Origin: Eonycteris spelaea
Lineage: Eukaryota; Chordata; Mammalia; Chiroptera; Pteropodidae
DNA: 64,000 nt
Direction of reading: 5' to 3'
NCBI GenBank assembly: GCA_003508835.1
Contig: PUFA01000066.1
Location: 62,001 to 126,000 of the forward strand
Shown here piece after piece: positions 36,471-46,550 of this stretch (positions are counted from its first letter, which is position 1; each line of letters starts with the position of its first letter). The notes below the pieces were generated by a model that saw only the letters and a list, made by a program, of their open reading frames with translations, did no database searches and was not told where the DNA came from. The translations under genes were made by a program, and so were the position numbers.

Positions 36471-37124
36471 AGTCCGAAAAGAGCAGACAGAGCTCAGAGC
36501 CTGGCACTAAGTTGGTCCTTAATAAATGTTGGCCAAGACGGACATATATTCTGCCTTAGGAAGCCTCCTGTGTGGTCCTTGATCACCATGTTTGGTACCC
36601 CAGATGGTCACGTGGCCTACCTCGTATCAGTCACACTCTGTACACTGTAGTTCAGAAACAATCAGTGTCTTGGAATTAATCGCTGGGATAAAGTAAAATT
36701 ATTTTACATTAATAGGGATACTAAAAGAGAGGGAGTCAGCCCGAGCTGCTGGTGAAGACAGCTGCAGATCGAAGAAACCCAAGCAGAGACAAAAAGAGCT
36801 GAGAGATGGAGAGAGGTGACATTGTTTGAGACTGGCCTCTAGTTCATGCCTTGGCATCCGAGTTTCATGAACCAACAATCCCTTTTTGATGCGAAGTCAG
36901 TTTGATTTAGGTTTCTAACATCTGAACAACAACCAAAAAGCCTAGCACAATAAGTATTAGAAAGTATGATTATTCCTATTCACTCAGTACGGTTATTGAG
37001 TGCCTACGAGGTAAGGCCCTATGCTTGGGGCTGGGCATAAAGCAGGGAAAAGGACAGTCCGTGCTCAAAGAGGCTGAAGTTCAGGGGGGGACGGGCACAT
37101 CAATAGGGTAGAGTAAGTGCTATA

Positions 37125-37315
37125 GAGAGGCGGTTAAGAGCTCAGACCAGGTAGGCAGAACTATGTTAGAATCCGACTCCACCCCATGTTACTTGTATAC
37201 GCTTGGGCATTTAGACTTAACCTCTCTGTAAAATAGGAATATGAATAGCTACCTCATAAGACAGATGAAGGACCTTAGGATGGCACCTGGCACATAGTAA
37301 ATACTCAATTAATAC
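37125..37315 (+). repeat. MIR SINE
   Basis: The sense MIR core is visible: GCGGTTAAGAGCTCAGACC, CTCTGTAAAATAGGAATATGAATAGC, GGCACCTGGCACATAGTAAATACTCAATTAAT. Confidence 0.85.
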
Positions 37316-38939
37316 AGGGTGCGAGGCTCACATGTTGCTGTGAAAGCTCAGAGGTGGGACACCTAAGGAAACTAGGAGATTCCAGGAAGGCTTTCTGGAG
37401 AAGGACTGGCCTAAGGCAGGAATAAGAAAGCACACTTCTCAGAAAGTTCAGGGCGACGGACAGAAGGGGAGGAATAAAGACTGGTGAAGTAGTATATAGA
37501 TGTCAGGTTACGGAGGGCTTGTAAGGCCATATTAAAATGCTGGGGCTTTTATCTTGAGGGCACCTGGCAGCTAATGAAGCCATGAACAGGGCAGTGACAC
37601 GATCAGATTTGGTTTTAAAAAGATCCTTCTAGCTGCCATGTCTGGGGAGTAAATGGTAGAGAGGAGGTCAACGACTGTTATCAACGGCCTGGTAAGTTAT
37701 GACGCTCAGTGGGCACGGAGAGGAGGGATGAAACGGTAAGGGGAGAGTAGCAGATCACAGCAAGTCAATCAGAGGTGGGAGATGAGCTCCAGAATTCCTG
37801 ATTTGGGCCTCATCCCTCAGAGTACCATCCCTGAAATAGGAGACACAAGAGAACAAGATGGAGGAGTAGGGGGACATCAGTTTAGGTCAGGGCCAGTCTG
37901 AAGTACTCAGGACATCCAGGTAGATTGAACTGTCAACAGGTAGATGGTATCACAGTTAAGAGCCTTGCTCCTGTTTCTACCATAGAGCAATATCATCGAA
38001 GCTATCTAAGCTATGAGCTGTGTGCCTGTGTACTTCACCTCACGAGGCCTTAGTTTCCTCACCTATAAAATGAAGCTCATTAGATCACGGGCTTCTAGGG
38101 TTGTGTGAATGAATGAGACAATGCCTGCAAAGCACAGCGCACAGCACACAGCAGGCACTCAATCGTGATGATGATTAACCCCAGAGCTGTCGTGCCCGGA
38201 AATACAAACTGGGAAATATGAAGGGGAGGTGAGAACATAAATGAGTTGGAGAGGGAGGGCTGTAGCAATGGATAACAGTAGAGGTCAACATTCAAGAACG
38301 ATGATGATAACGATATTAATACTAGCATTTAATAAATGTGGAAACTATGTGCCAGGCTCTGTTCTAAGCACTTTGCACACATTAACTTGTCCAATTAACA
38401 GGGATCAAGGGTGGAGAAAATGGTATCTGAGCTGGGTCTTGGTCTCCTGGAGATGGTATCTGGGCTGGTTGATGAATTCACCAGGCTTATTAAGGAAGGA
38501 AGGGCATTCCAAGGAGGGAGAACAGTAAGCGCAAAGGCCCAAAGGCTTGAACGTGTACCTCCTCGTCCACAGCAGGAATGTTAAATGGCCCTGTTTGGTT
38601 GGAGCCCGCGAGGGGAGGGGCGACTGTGAGAATTGAGAAAGGGAGGGGAAGGAATTTGAATTTGATTCTAGAAGCAATGAGGAGCCTTGTAAGATTTTTA
38701 CCGGGGAATGGTCGGGTCAGATTTCATTTTAGCTAGCCCATGCTGATGGCCTTCTGTTGAACTCTTCGTAGGGGGCCAAAAGAAGGGAGACCAGGCGTAG
38801 ACAGGCATCCAGGGTGGAAAAGATGAGGTCAGAACCTTCCTGGCGGAGTGCCTCGACCTTGCCCTGCCACCGCCAGTACCGAGCACCTAAAAGCGCTCTG
38901 AAGAACAGATGAAGTGGCAAAGGTCAAGCGGGAATAATG

Positions 38940-39420
38940 CTGCCTGGGATAGATGGACACCCACTCTCCCATCGCCGGCCCGGTAGCGTGCGCCCAAGAC
39001 CCAAAGGCACCAGAAAGGAGGGTCAGTGGGGAAAGAAAGCCTTCGTCCCCATCTTACCCGGGGTCCAGCCTCCTGCCGCGCCCTCCCCCTACCCGCCGTC
39101 CCTGGCGCCCTCTGCGGGCCGCCGGCTCACCCACCAGACCGAAACCCTTTCAGCCTCCTGCGCCGCAGCCTGTCCGCCGAGCCGCCCACGCCCAGAGCCC
39201 GCTGCCGGTAACCGGCCGCGAACCTGCCGAGCTCGTCGAGCGACGCCCTGCGCCCTGGCGGCCGCCGCCCCGGGCTCCTGCGACCCGGCACCCTTCCACA
39301 TCCCGCTGAAGTCGCCTCTCCTAGGAGCCGGAGGGCGCTCGGGTGGCGCCAGCTGAGGTGGCGCCTTACACCGCGCCCCAGCCAGGCGGCCACTGATACC
39401 CGCTCCTCGATCTCTCCCCT
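38940..39420. other. CpG island beyond the TNNC2 3' end
   Basis: This block is strongly GC- and CpG-rich, with dense CG dinucleotides between about 39050 and 39400. It ends just before the TNNC2 poly(A) signal. No start codon with conserved coding sequence, and no recognised gene start, lies here. It may be the promoter of an unrecognised non-coding transcript or an intragenic-type island. Confidence 0.6.
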
Positions 39421-39450
39421 TACTCAGCCACGCGCTTTGCAACATTTGCT

Positions 39451-39456
39451 TTTATT
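39451..39456 (-). terminator. TNNC2: TNNC2 poly(A) signal
   Basis: TTTATT on the plus strand gives AATAAA on the minus strand, 120 bp past the TNNC2 stop codon (39579-39577). Confidence 0.9.
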
Positions 39457-39576
39457 CCTTCTAGAAGGGGATCCCCAAGGGGGCTGCGCCTCCTCCCGGG
39501 CGGGGAATGACACGGGGCGGGGCGGAGCCCCCATGCCCGAGGATCGCGCGGTCTCGGTGGAGGCGAGGGCCCCTTC

Positions 39577-42216
39577 TTACTGCACGCCCTCCATCATCTT
39601 CAGGAACTCTGCGGGAAGGAGAACAGGCGGTCAGGGGTCCCCTCAAGACGCGGAAGCCCTGCGCCAGGTGCGCAGTGTCAGGGGGCGAGTGAGGCCAGGC
39701 CACGCGGAGGAGGTGCCTTGGCGTTCAGTGATAAATTGCACAAAACCAGGGGGAGCGCCCTACCCGCCACCGCAGAAACTTGGTCAGGCCACGCCCAGCC
39801 CCGCCCACAAGGCTATCCTGCGTGGGTGCCAGCTGCAAGGGTGCCCCGCCCCCGACGCTCCCCGCGGGCTCCAATCCCCGCTCCCCACTCTCTCGCCTCC
39901 CTCACCGTCGAAGTCAATGCGGCCATCGTTGTTCTTGTCCCCGTCTTTCATCAGGGACTCAATCTCCTCGTCCGTCACGTGCTCCCCAGAGGCCCTGAAG
40001 ATCTCAGCCAGCTCCTCCGCATCAATGTACCATCTGCGTTCCTTTGGGGCGGAGGGACAGGGCGGGACTCAGGGACAGCAGGGCCTCGCTGTCCCGGCCG
40101 CACTCCGCGCCCCCTCCCGCACCCTCACCCTGAGAACCTTCGCCCCCAATGGGCCAGGCTCAGCTTGCCTCGGCTCCCAGGCCCTCAATGCACCTGTCGA
40201 AGATGCGGAAACACTCAGCTAGCTCCTCCTCACTCTTCCCCTTCGCATCCTCTTTCATCTGGCGCACCATCATGACCAAGAACTCCTCGAAGTCGATGGT
40301 GCCGCTGCCTGAGGAGAGCAGGTGGTGAGTAAGCCTGAGTCCCCGATGCCTGGATGCCCGCCTCTCCCCGCCACCCTCGAACCCTGCCTGAGAGGGCCAC
40401 CCGCTCACCGTCTTCATCAACCTCCTCGATGATGGCGTCCAACTCCTCTTTGGTAGGTGTCTGGCCCAGCATCCTCATCACCGTGCCCAACTCCTTGACG
40501 CTGATGTCCCCACCACCATCAGCATCAAACATGTCAAAGGCGGCCTTGAACTCTGAGAGGGGCAGGAAGGCAGAGGGCTGAGATAAACCTACTGAACTGT
40601 CAACCTCACATGCACCCTCCTACCCTGCCCAGCCACCAAACATCTCCCAGCATACATCATCCCAACAGCCAGCCCGCCAACCCCTACTCACCAGCGATCA
40701 TCTCCTCGCTGAGGTAGGACCGGGCCTCAGCCTGCTGGTCCGTCTGCAGAAGACAGAGTCAGATGGCAGAAGGGGCAGCCCTAGGGTGATCCCTGCCCTA
40801 ACCCCTGTCTCCTCAACCCCCACCTCTGTAAGTGCTCCCATTGGTCCTCAGAAAGAACAACTCCAAACTCGCCACCCTTCTGCCACCTACAGCCCCTTGA
40901 CTCCAGTTTTAGAGAACTCGGGAGGAAACGGCTTAAACCCAAGTCCTTCGCACTTGTTAATCAGAGGTCAGGTCAGGAACCTGGCAGTAACCTTAGGCAA
41001 GTCACTTAATGTCCCCACACCTCTTCTCAGCAGCTTTTCAGGGACAAAATGAAATCGGAGCTGGGAAAGGACTACATAAGTGCCAGCACCATTTCAGCAC
41101 ACTTTCCCATTTTCTCTAGTTCTTAACAGTGCCTAGTACTTTAATAGGTGCTCAATAAATGTTTGTTCTCAGATGTATAATGCAACACCAAGTTATGAGC
41201 ATTACTAAGTGTCGGGCTATAGACCAGGCTCTGGGACCACCAAGAAGAGCCAGATACATCATCATCCTCCTTTCTGGAAACTTTCAGAGATGGAATTTTA
41301 AGTTTCCTTCTTATGATTCAGTCATTGGAGTAAATGCCACTCATGCCAGGCAGAATGTGATGGGGCCTTGTGGGGTGAAAATAAGATTTCTGTGGGAGTT
41401 TCCGGTCACATCCAAGCCATCTGGGTAGGGGGCTTTGAACTGTGGCTACGGTGAGGAAGGGCTGAGGTGTCCCAGGAGTTCTTCAGCTGGCTAGCAGCTG
41501 GCCCTCCTTCTTGCCCCGCATCCTCCTTCCTCCTCCTTGCCCATGCCAGAGGCCAGGCTAATTTTAGTCTGTCGAGGGCAACAGCAGCTGGCCTCCAGGG
41601 TCTAGTTACTCCTTGAAGTGCAGTGGGGAGAGGGATCTCAGAGGAAGATAGCTCCAAATCAAAACTCCTCTCTGGGAGGCTGGGGTCTCTCTAACTCTTG
41701 CCTGTCATCTTCTGCCCCATCTCATCGTCCTTGGAGCTGGAGCTGGAGCTGAAGCTCCTGAGCTGGCTCAAGGCCCTTAAAGTCCTCTTATCTTAGTTTT
41801 TCTTCTCTCACTGGCCATAGGAGGGTTTGGCCAGGCTTCCTTCCATCCCTGCCACTGGTTTCATAGGGTGCTCACTCTGACCCTCAGGGTCCGCATCTTT
41901 ACCAAGCTAAGATAGATGCAAGCTAAGCACCCCCTCCCTTACAGTTCTGTGACTAGCATTCCTGGAAGTCTCAGAAAGTCTGCAAGGAATTGGCACACCT
42001 TGAGGATCAATACCTGGAACAGCCCAGCCCTGCCCTTCTAACAGAAGTCCAAGGCTTTCTTCCCAGAGTTCCTCCCAACACCTGGATTTCAGGAACCTTC
42101 ATGTTTCATCTTCAAGCATCCAAGTTACTGCCCCACATAGCACCCAGATCTGGCCTGAAAAGGCCCCGAAGTACCCCAGCAAGCAAAGGGATAAAGTCCC
42201 TTCTTGTCCTTACCAT
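39577..42216 (-). CDS. TNNC2: TNNC2, fast skeletal troponin C (6 exons, one apparent frame break)
   Basis: TNNC2 is the calcium sensor of fast skeletal muscle thin filaments, binding troponin I and T. Exons in transcript order: 42216-42214 (ATG only, AGCAACCATG|GTAAGG), 40743-40692, 40552-40409, 40308-40194, 40041-39906, 39608-39577. They encode [15 protein letters not shown] and four EF-hands with loops [28 protein letters not shown][shift]YIDAEE and [12 protein letters not shown], ending FLKMMEGVQ. Without the shift the protein would be 160 residues, nearly identical to human from memory. Exon 5 is 136 nt instead of 137: one base is missing at about 40029-40030 in the GGTAC of EF-hand III, so the literal reading diverges there. 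The exon 4 donor GTGCAT is weak. The single-codon first exon fits by phase and Kozak context; a longer or additional 5' UTR exon is possible. Confidence 0.95.
41480..41595. promoter_or_regulatory. Candidate muscle enhancer in TNNC2 intron 1
   Basis: Three CAGCTG E-boxes (41484-41489, 41495-41500, 41585-41590) surround a consensus MEF2 site CTAATTTTAG (41558-41567). An MCAT-like CATTCCT lies at 41957-41963. Paired myogenic E-boxes with MEF2 are the classic arrangement of skeletal muscle enhancers, and the site sits in the first intron of a fast-muscle gene. Function is inferred. Confidence 0.5.
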
Positions 42217-42594
42217 GGTTGCTAGTGACAGGAGCTTCTCTGCTGTGGGTCACCTCCTCCACACTCCACCATCCAAAGATGCCCTGGCCTGTTTCAGCTC
42301 CTGAGATTTGTAGGGGCACCCTCTTCTCCCACCTCCTTGCTCCCCAGGACTGGATGCCCTGGCCAATCAGATCCTGGGGTCAGTGAGCCCCCCTCCTCTC
42401 GGAGTCCTAGCCCGTTACCTAATTTAGCCAAGGGCCCTTGCAGAGAAATTGAAACCTTGGAGCAGGTGGCAGGTCTTGACGTCCTAGATTCTTGTGAGGA
42501 GAACACACCCTGTTCCACTGCCTTAGCAAGCCCTCTCCAAGAAGGCTCTAAGATGAGTGAGGACAATCAGAATAGAGAAAAGTGAGCATCCCTG

Positions 42595-42835
42595 GTGGAG
42601 TGGGGTGAGCACGGGCCTTGAAGTTCAAAACCCAAGCTCCAAGACCTGCCCGTGTAAGCTGTGTGACCTTAGACGGATTGCAGCGCTGCTCCGAGTTTCC
42701 GTGTCTTTATCTGGAAACTGTGAGTTGGGGACACTCATAACCTCCCTCACAGAGAGACTGTCATATACAGGAGCCCAGGTATACGTTACCCAGCTTGTGT
42801 CAGCCATAGTGTTAGTGCTTGGCAAGTGGAATGTC
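42595..42835 (+). repeat. MIR SINE
   Basis: Sense MIR landmarks: GGGCCTTGAAGTTCAAAACCC, AAGCTGTGTGACCTTAGACGG, GTGTCTTTATCTGGAAACTG and the AGTGCTTGGCA end. It lies upstream of the TNNC2 start codon. Confidence 0.7.
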
Positions 42836-43540
42836 CTGTCTCTGAACCATGGTAAGGGGCAGGGGACCAGAGAAGGAGAAAGTGACAGCCATGGAACCTC
42901 TACAACATGCACACACTGTACTAAGCACTTTAACCACATGATCTCATCTAGCACTCACCCTATGAGGTGGCGACTATTATTATTTCCTTTTAATTGGGGA
43001 GCTTTGTAAACCATAAAGGTTTACAGTCCTGTTGGGGATTCACATCAATCCTGACTGAGGAGAAGTTGGGACACACACTCTTGGGGGACCCATCCAGGAG
43101 AAATGTATGCGGGATTCCGGGAAACAGGGTGTGCACTTGGAGGAGAAATCAATATTGAAAGCAGATTCTTATCATTAAGTTTACCTTCTCCAGGGAAAGG
43201 GTTTTGGGGATTCACTTTTTGGGAGACGAGGGAGAGGGGAGGTTTCTTTAAGTAGGTGAAGGGGCGGCCGGCCCTTGCTAGAACTTGGTGAAGTCTGGAG
43301 ACGCTCAGCTGGCCCTCTGGAGAGTGAAGAGATGGGTAGATCTCGTCAAGTCTGAAGGGAGCACAGCCTGAAAATGCACAGGGTCCAGGCTGGGTGTTGG
43401 GAGGTGAGCAGTGTTCATGGACAATGGCTAAGGCAACAGAAAGAGCACTGAGACCGCTGAGCACAGAGCCTGGGGACAGTGAAAGGGGGCTGGACACCAA
43501 GGAAAGCAGATGGACAGTGGCAACTGGGCTGCCCTCGTCC

Positions 43541-43551
43541 CCTATATATAG
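43541..43551 (-). promoter_or_regulatory. TATA/MEF2-like element upstream of TNNC2
   Basis: CTATATATAG is a palindrome that fits both a TATA core and the MEF2 consensus. It lies 1.3 kb upstream of the presumed TNNC2 start codon. It could be the real promoter if TNNC2 has an upstream non-coding exon, or a distal muscle element. No splice donor was identified with confidence to decide. Confidence 0.35.
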
Positions 43552-43789
43552 ACATTCCCAAGTAAAGCTCAGTTGAGCCAGGCTAGGCTAAATAAGGTCT
43601 CCCCAAGCCAGGCAGAGGGCCAGGGGGCGATGACACCCAGGGGATTCCAATTTGGACACAAACATTGGAAGCACTTGATCCCTTTGGAACAGAGAGTGTG
43701 GGACTCTCAGCAACCATTTGTTCATTAATTTGTTCTTTAATTTATTCAGAGAAATATATAAGGTCCAAACTCAATATAGCCACACAAAG

Positions 43790-44215
43790 TCCCACTGACC
43801 CCTCTAATCTCACTCCCCTCTCCTCCCCACCTTGTATGTTGCTCTGCTCTGATTAGATGAAAATGTAACTGCAAATACCACCTTTTATAGCCTCTAGGTC
43901 TTTGCATATGCTGTTTTTTTCTTGCTAGGAACTCCCATCTTCCCACTCTTCATTTGCTTACTTCCCTATTTTCTTTCTCAGCTTTAACATCACTTCCTCC
44001 AGGATCCCTCTCCCCCCCTACACTCAGGCCAATAGAGTCCAAGGTGGTCTCCAGTAGTTTCCTCAATCATTGCACTGAGCATGCCAAATGATCATAACCT
44101 ATTCTGAGTTCCAGGGACCAGATATGGTTTCCTGTTCACCATTGCATTCTCCAGCACCCAACACTTGGCACTGAGTAAGTGTTCAATAAATATTGTATTC
44201 TCTATAAGAATAACT
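43790..44215 (+). repeat. L2 LINE 3' end
   Basis: L2 landmarks in order: GCCTCTAGGTCTTTGCATATGCTG, TTAACATCACTTCCTCCAGGATCCC, CTCCAGCACCCAACACTTGGCACTGAGTAAGTGTTCAATAAATATTG. The rest of 42220-45600 holds further MIR fragments (about 44690-44900 and 45220-45400) and no recognised gene. Confidence 0.8.
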
Positions 44216-45619
44216 GAATTGAATGGCATTTGGTTCAATATAAGAAAGACGTTCCTAAGAGTCATGGTTGAACAACAATGGAAAAGGGCAGCATCAGGAG
44301 GTAATGAGTTTCCTGCTACTGAATGTATGCAAGCAGGAATTTGAGGACCGTCTCTCAGGGAGGCTGTAGGAAGATATCCATGCAGAGTCTAAGAGTAGTG
44401 GGGAATATGAGACATCAGGAGATCTTGTTCTGGCCCTGTTTGCATGACCCAGGGTACAACCCTTCCCCTCACTGAGCCTCAGACCACCTATCTGGAAAAC
44501 GGAAGTGCCAGACCAGATTTCTGAGTGACCCTCCCGCTTTGACAATTTATCGTTTTATGAACACCTGCTTCGTACTCAGACCAGTGAGGCACATGCCAAA
44601 GCACCAGTTTGTTGAATGAGCGAGTGTTGATTAAATGAATGAATGACGTGTCTCTTTTCCCCCCAACACCCTGTGGTAATTGGATGAAGAGTAGTTAGAG
44701 CTTTGAAATTACACAGACTTGGACTTAAATCCTAGTTCCCCTATTTCCTAGGTGTGGATTTTGGGAAAGCCAATTTACCTCAGTTTCTTTATCTTGAAAA
44801 TGACCGTTATTGTCCAGTAACGACCTCCTCCCAGGATGTTGTAGGGGTGAGATGTGACCCATGCAAAGTGCCTAGAATAGGTTGTAGGACACAGTGGAAC
44901 CTCAAGATATGCAAGCCCCACACGGGAGGGGAGAGAGTGGGTTTTCCATTCAAAGCTCTTTCTCCCATCCCTCTCTCCTATGCCATTCTAAATGGGTAGG
45001 AGATACTGTCAAAGATTTTATTTATTCATTTATTCATTGTATAACTAGCAATATCTGCCCTGTTAGGGACTGATAGCTAGGTCTAACAGGAAGCGACAAT
45101 AAATTCTTCTTGACCTATTGCTACCGCCTTCCAAGTAAAAGATAAAACACAGCCTCTTAGAGGCCTTACTGAGATCACCAGGCCTGATTTGTGGGAAAAG
45201 AACAGGATGCAGAACTCAGGAGACCTGTGCTGCCAGGCTCCACACCCAGAAACCTCTTGGCAAGCTGTGTGACTTTGTGCAAATAACTCAGTGTCTCTGG
45301 GTCTCAGTTGACCCGTTTGCCTGCTTGCTATGTGTGAGGCTCAAATGAGATTGTAAAAGCTTGTGAACCCTGTAGAAACGATAATCATGTAAGTAGCTGA
45401 TCATTTCATCAGTCACTGCTCTGTGCCAAGCCCTGGACTAGGGTCCTTACAAGAGCTGCAAAATTAGTACTGTTTTTAATGGTTCCTCTTTTATATATGA
45501 GAAAACCTAGGTTCAGCGAGGTCGGATTCCAACCCGGATCAAGGGTTTTCTTCTCTTGGCCTCAGTTCTCTCACTGGAGAGAAGGGCTTGCCACGGTTGT
45601 ATGACTTTGGAAAGTTAAA

Positions 45620-46550
45620 GAGTGCTGGGTGCAAACTAGGGGCTAAACTGGGGCCAGCCTGGGTCTCCGGGAGGGGTGAGAGGATTCAAGGACGGGGTAA
45701 GCCCCTCGGGATCGGGATCGGGGACGGTCCCGCAGGAGGCCTGGGGCCCAGGCCTACCCAGGATTCCCAAGTCTCTCGTGGATCCAAGGTCCCGGGAATC
45801 ACGGGCGGCTCCGGGGAGCGGGCGGGGCTGGGGCGGGGCGGCGGCAGGAAGCCGCAGGAGCGGCGCTCGGAGCAGCTGGGCCCGGCGGAGCCCAGTCCGC
45901 TTTAGTGAACCGCCGGAGGCTGCACCGGGACCCCTGGGGAGAGGCGCGCCCCTGAGTGCACCGCGGGATGTAGGAGGTAGAGACGCGATAGCGCGCGAAA
46001 GAGACGCGGGGGAGTCCCGCCCCTCCTCGGGGAATGCGCGCCCCAAGCTGCGGCGGCGAGCGAACAGCGACGAGAGCTGAACCCCGGGGCTCGCACCCGA
46101 TCGGGCAGGGGCGGGGCGTCCGTGGCGCCCCTCCCTCCTCCGGCCTGGGCCCCGCCCCTCCTCCTCCCGGCGTGGGGACCGGGTCTGCCTCCCGTCCCCG
46201 CCCAGGACCTATCGTAGCGCGCTCCCCCCAGGGTGCCATGGCTTCGCGGCTCCTGCACAGGCTGCGGCACGCCCTGGCCGGCGACGGCCCCGGGGAGGTG
46301 GCGGCCGGCGCGGAGGCCGAGCAGTTCCCGGAGAGCTCGGAGCTGGAGGACGACGACGCCGAGGGCCTGTCCTCCCGCCTCAGCGGCACCCTTAGCTTCA
46401 CCAGCGCCGAGGACGAGGACGAAGAGGACGACGGGGACGACGAGGAGGCAGCTGACCCGCTGCCCGCAGGGGACGGGGCGTCGGGAGAAGACGCAGGCAA
46501 GTGCGGAGGGCGGAGGTGGGGACCCCGGGGTTCGGCTTGATGAGGCCGCC
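45620..46550 (+). promoter_or_regulatory. SNX21: CpG-island promoter of SNX21
   Basis: A dense CpG island with GGGGCGGGGC-type Sp1 boxes covers the region upstream of and including SNX21 exon 1. No TATA box is evident. Long open frames on both strands here are a by-product of the GC content. Confidence 0.8.

Larger units (their letters stand above)
35170..38940. other. UBE2C-TNNC2 intergenic region, old repeats only
   Basis: No conserved exon is visible. The stretch holds MIR copies (near 35320-35450 and 37125-37315), a hAT-Charlie MER5-like piece (36215-36470) and further diverged MIR/L2 remnants toward 38400. Frames such as 35692-35895 and 38241-38528 have no splice or homology support. 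Confidence 0.65.

Noticed and set aside
39437..40222. 261-codon plus-strand open frame across the TNNC2 3' half
   Set aside because: It is antisense to conserved EF-hand exons and introns; GC-rich sequence makes long chance frames.
46034..46237. In-frame N-terminal extension of SNX21 from an upstream ATG
   Set aside because: The extension is GC-rich low-complexity sequence with no similarity to the known short N-terminus; conservation starts at MASRLL at 46238.
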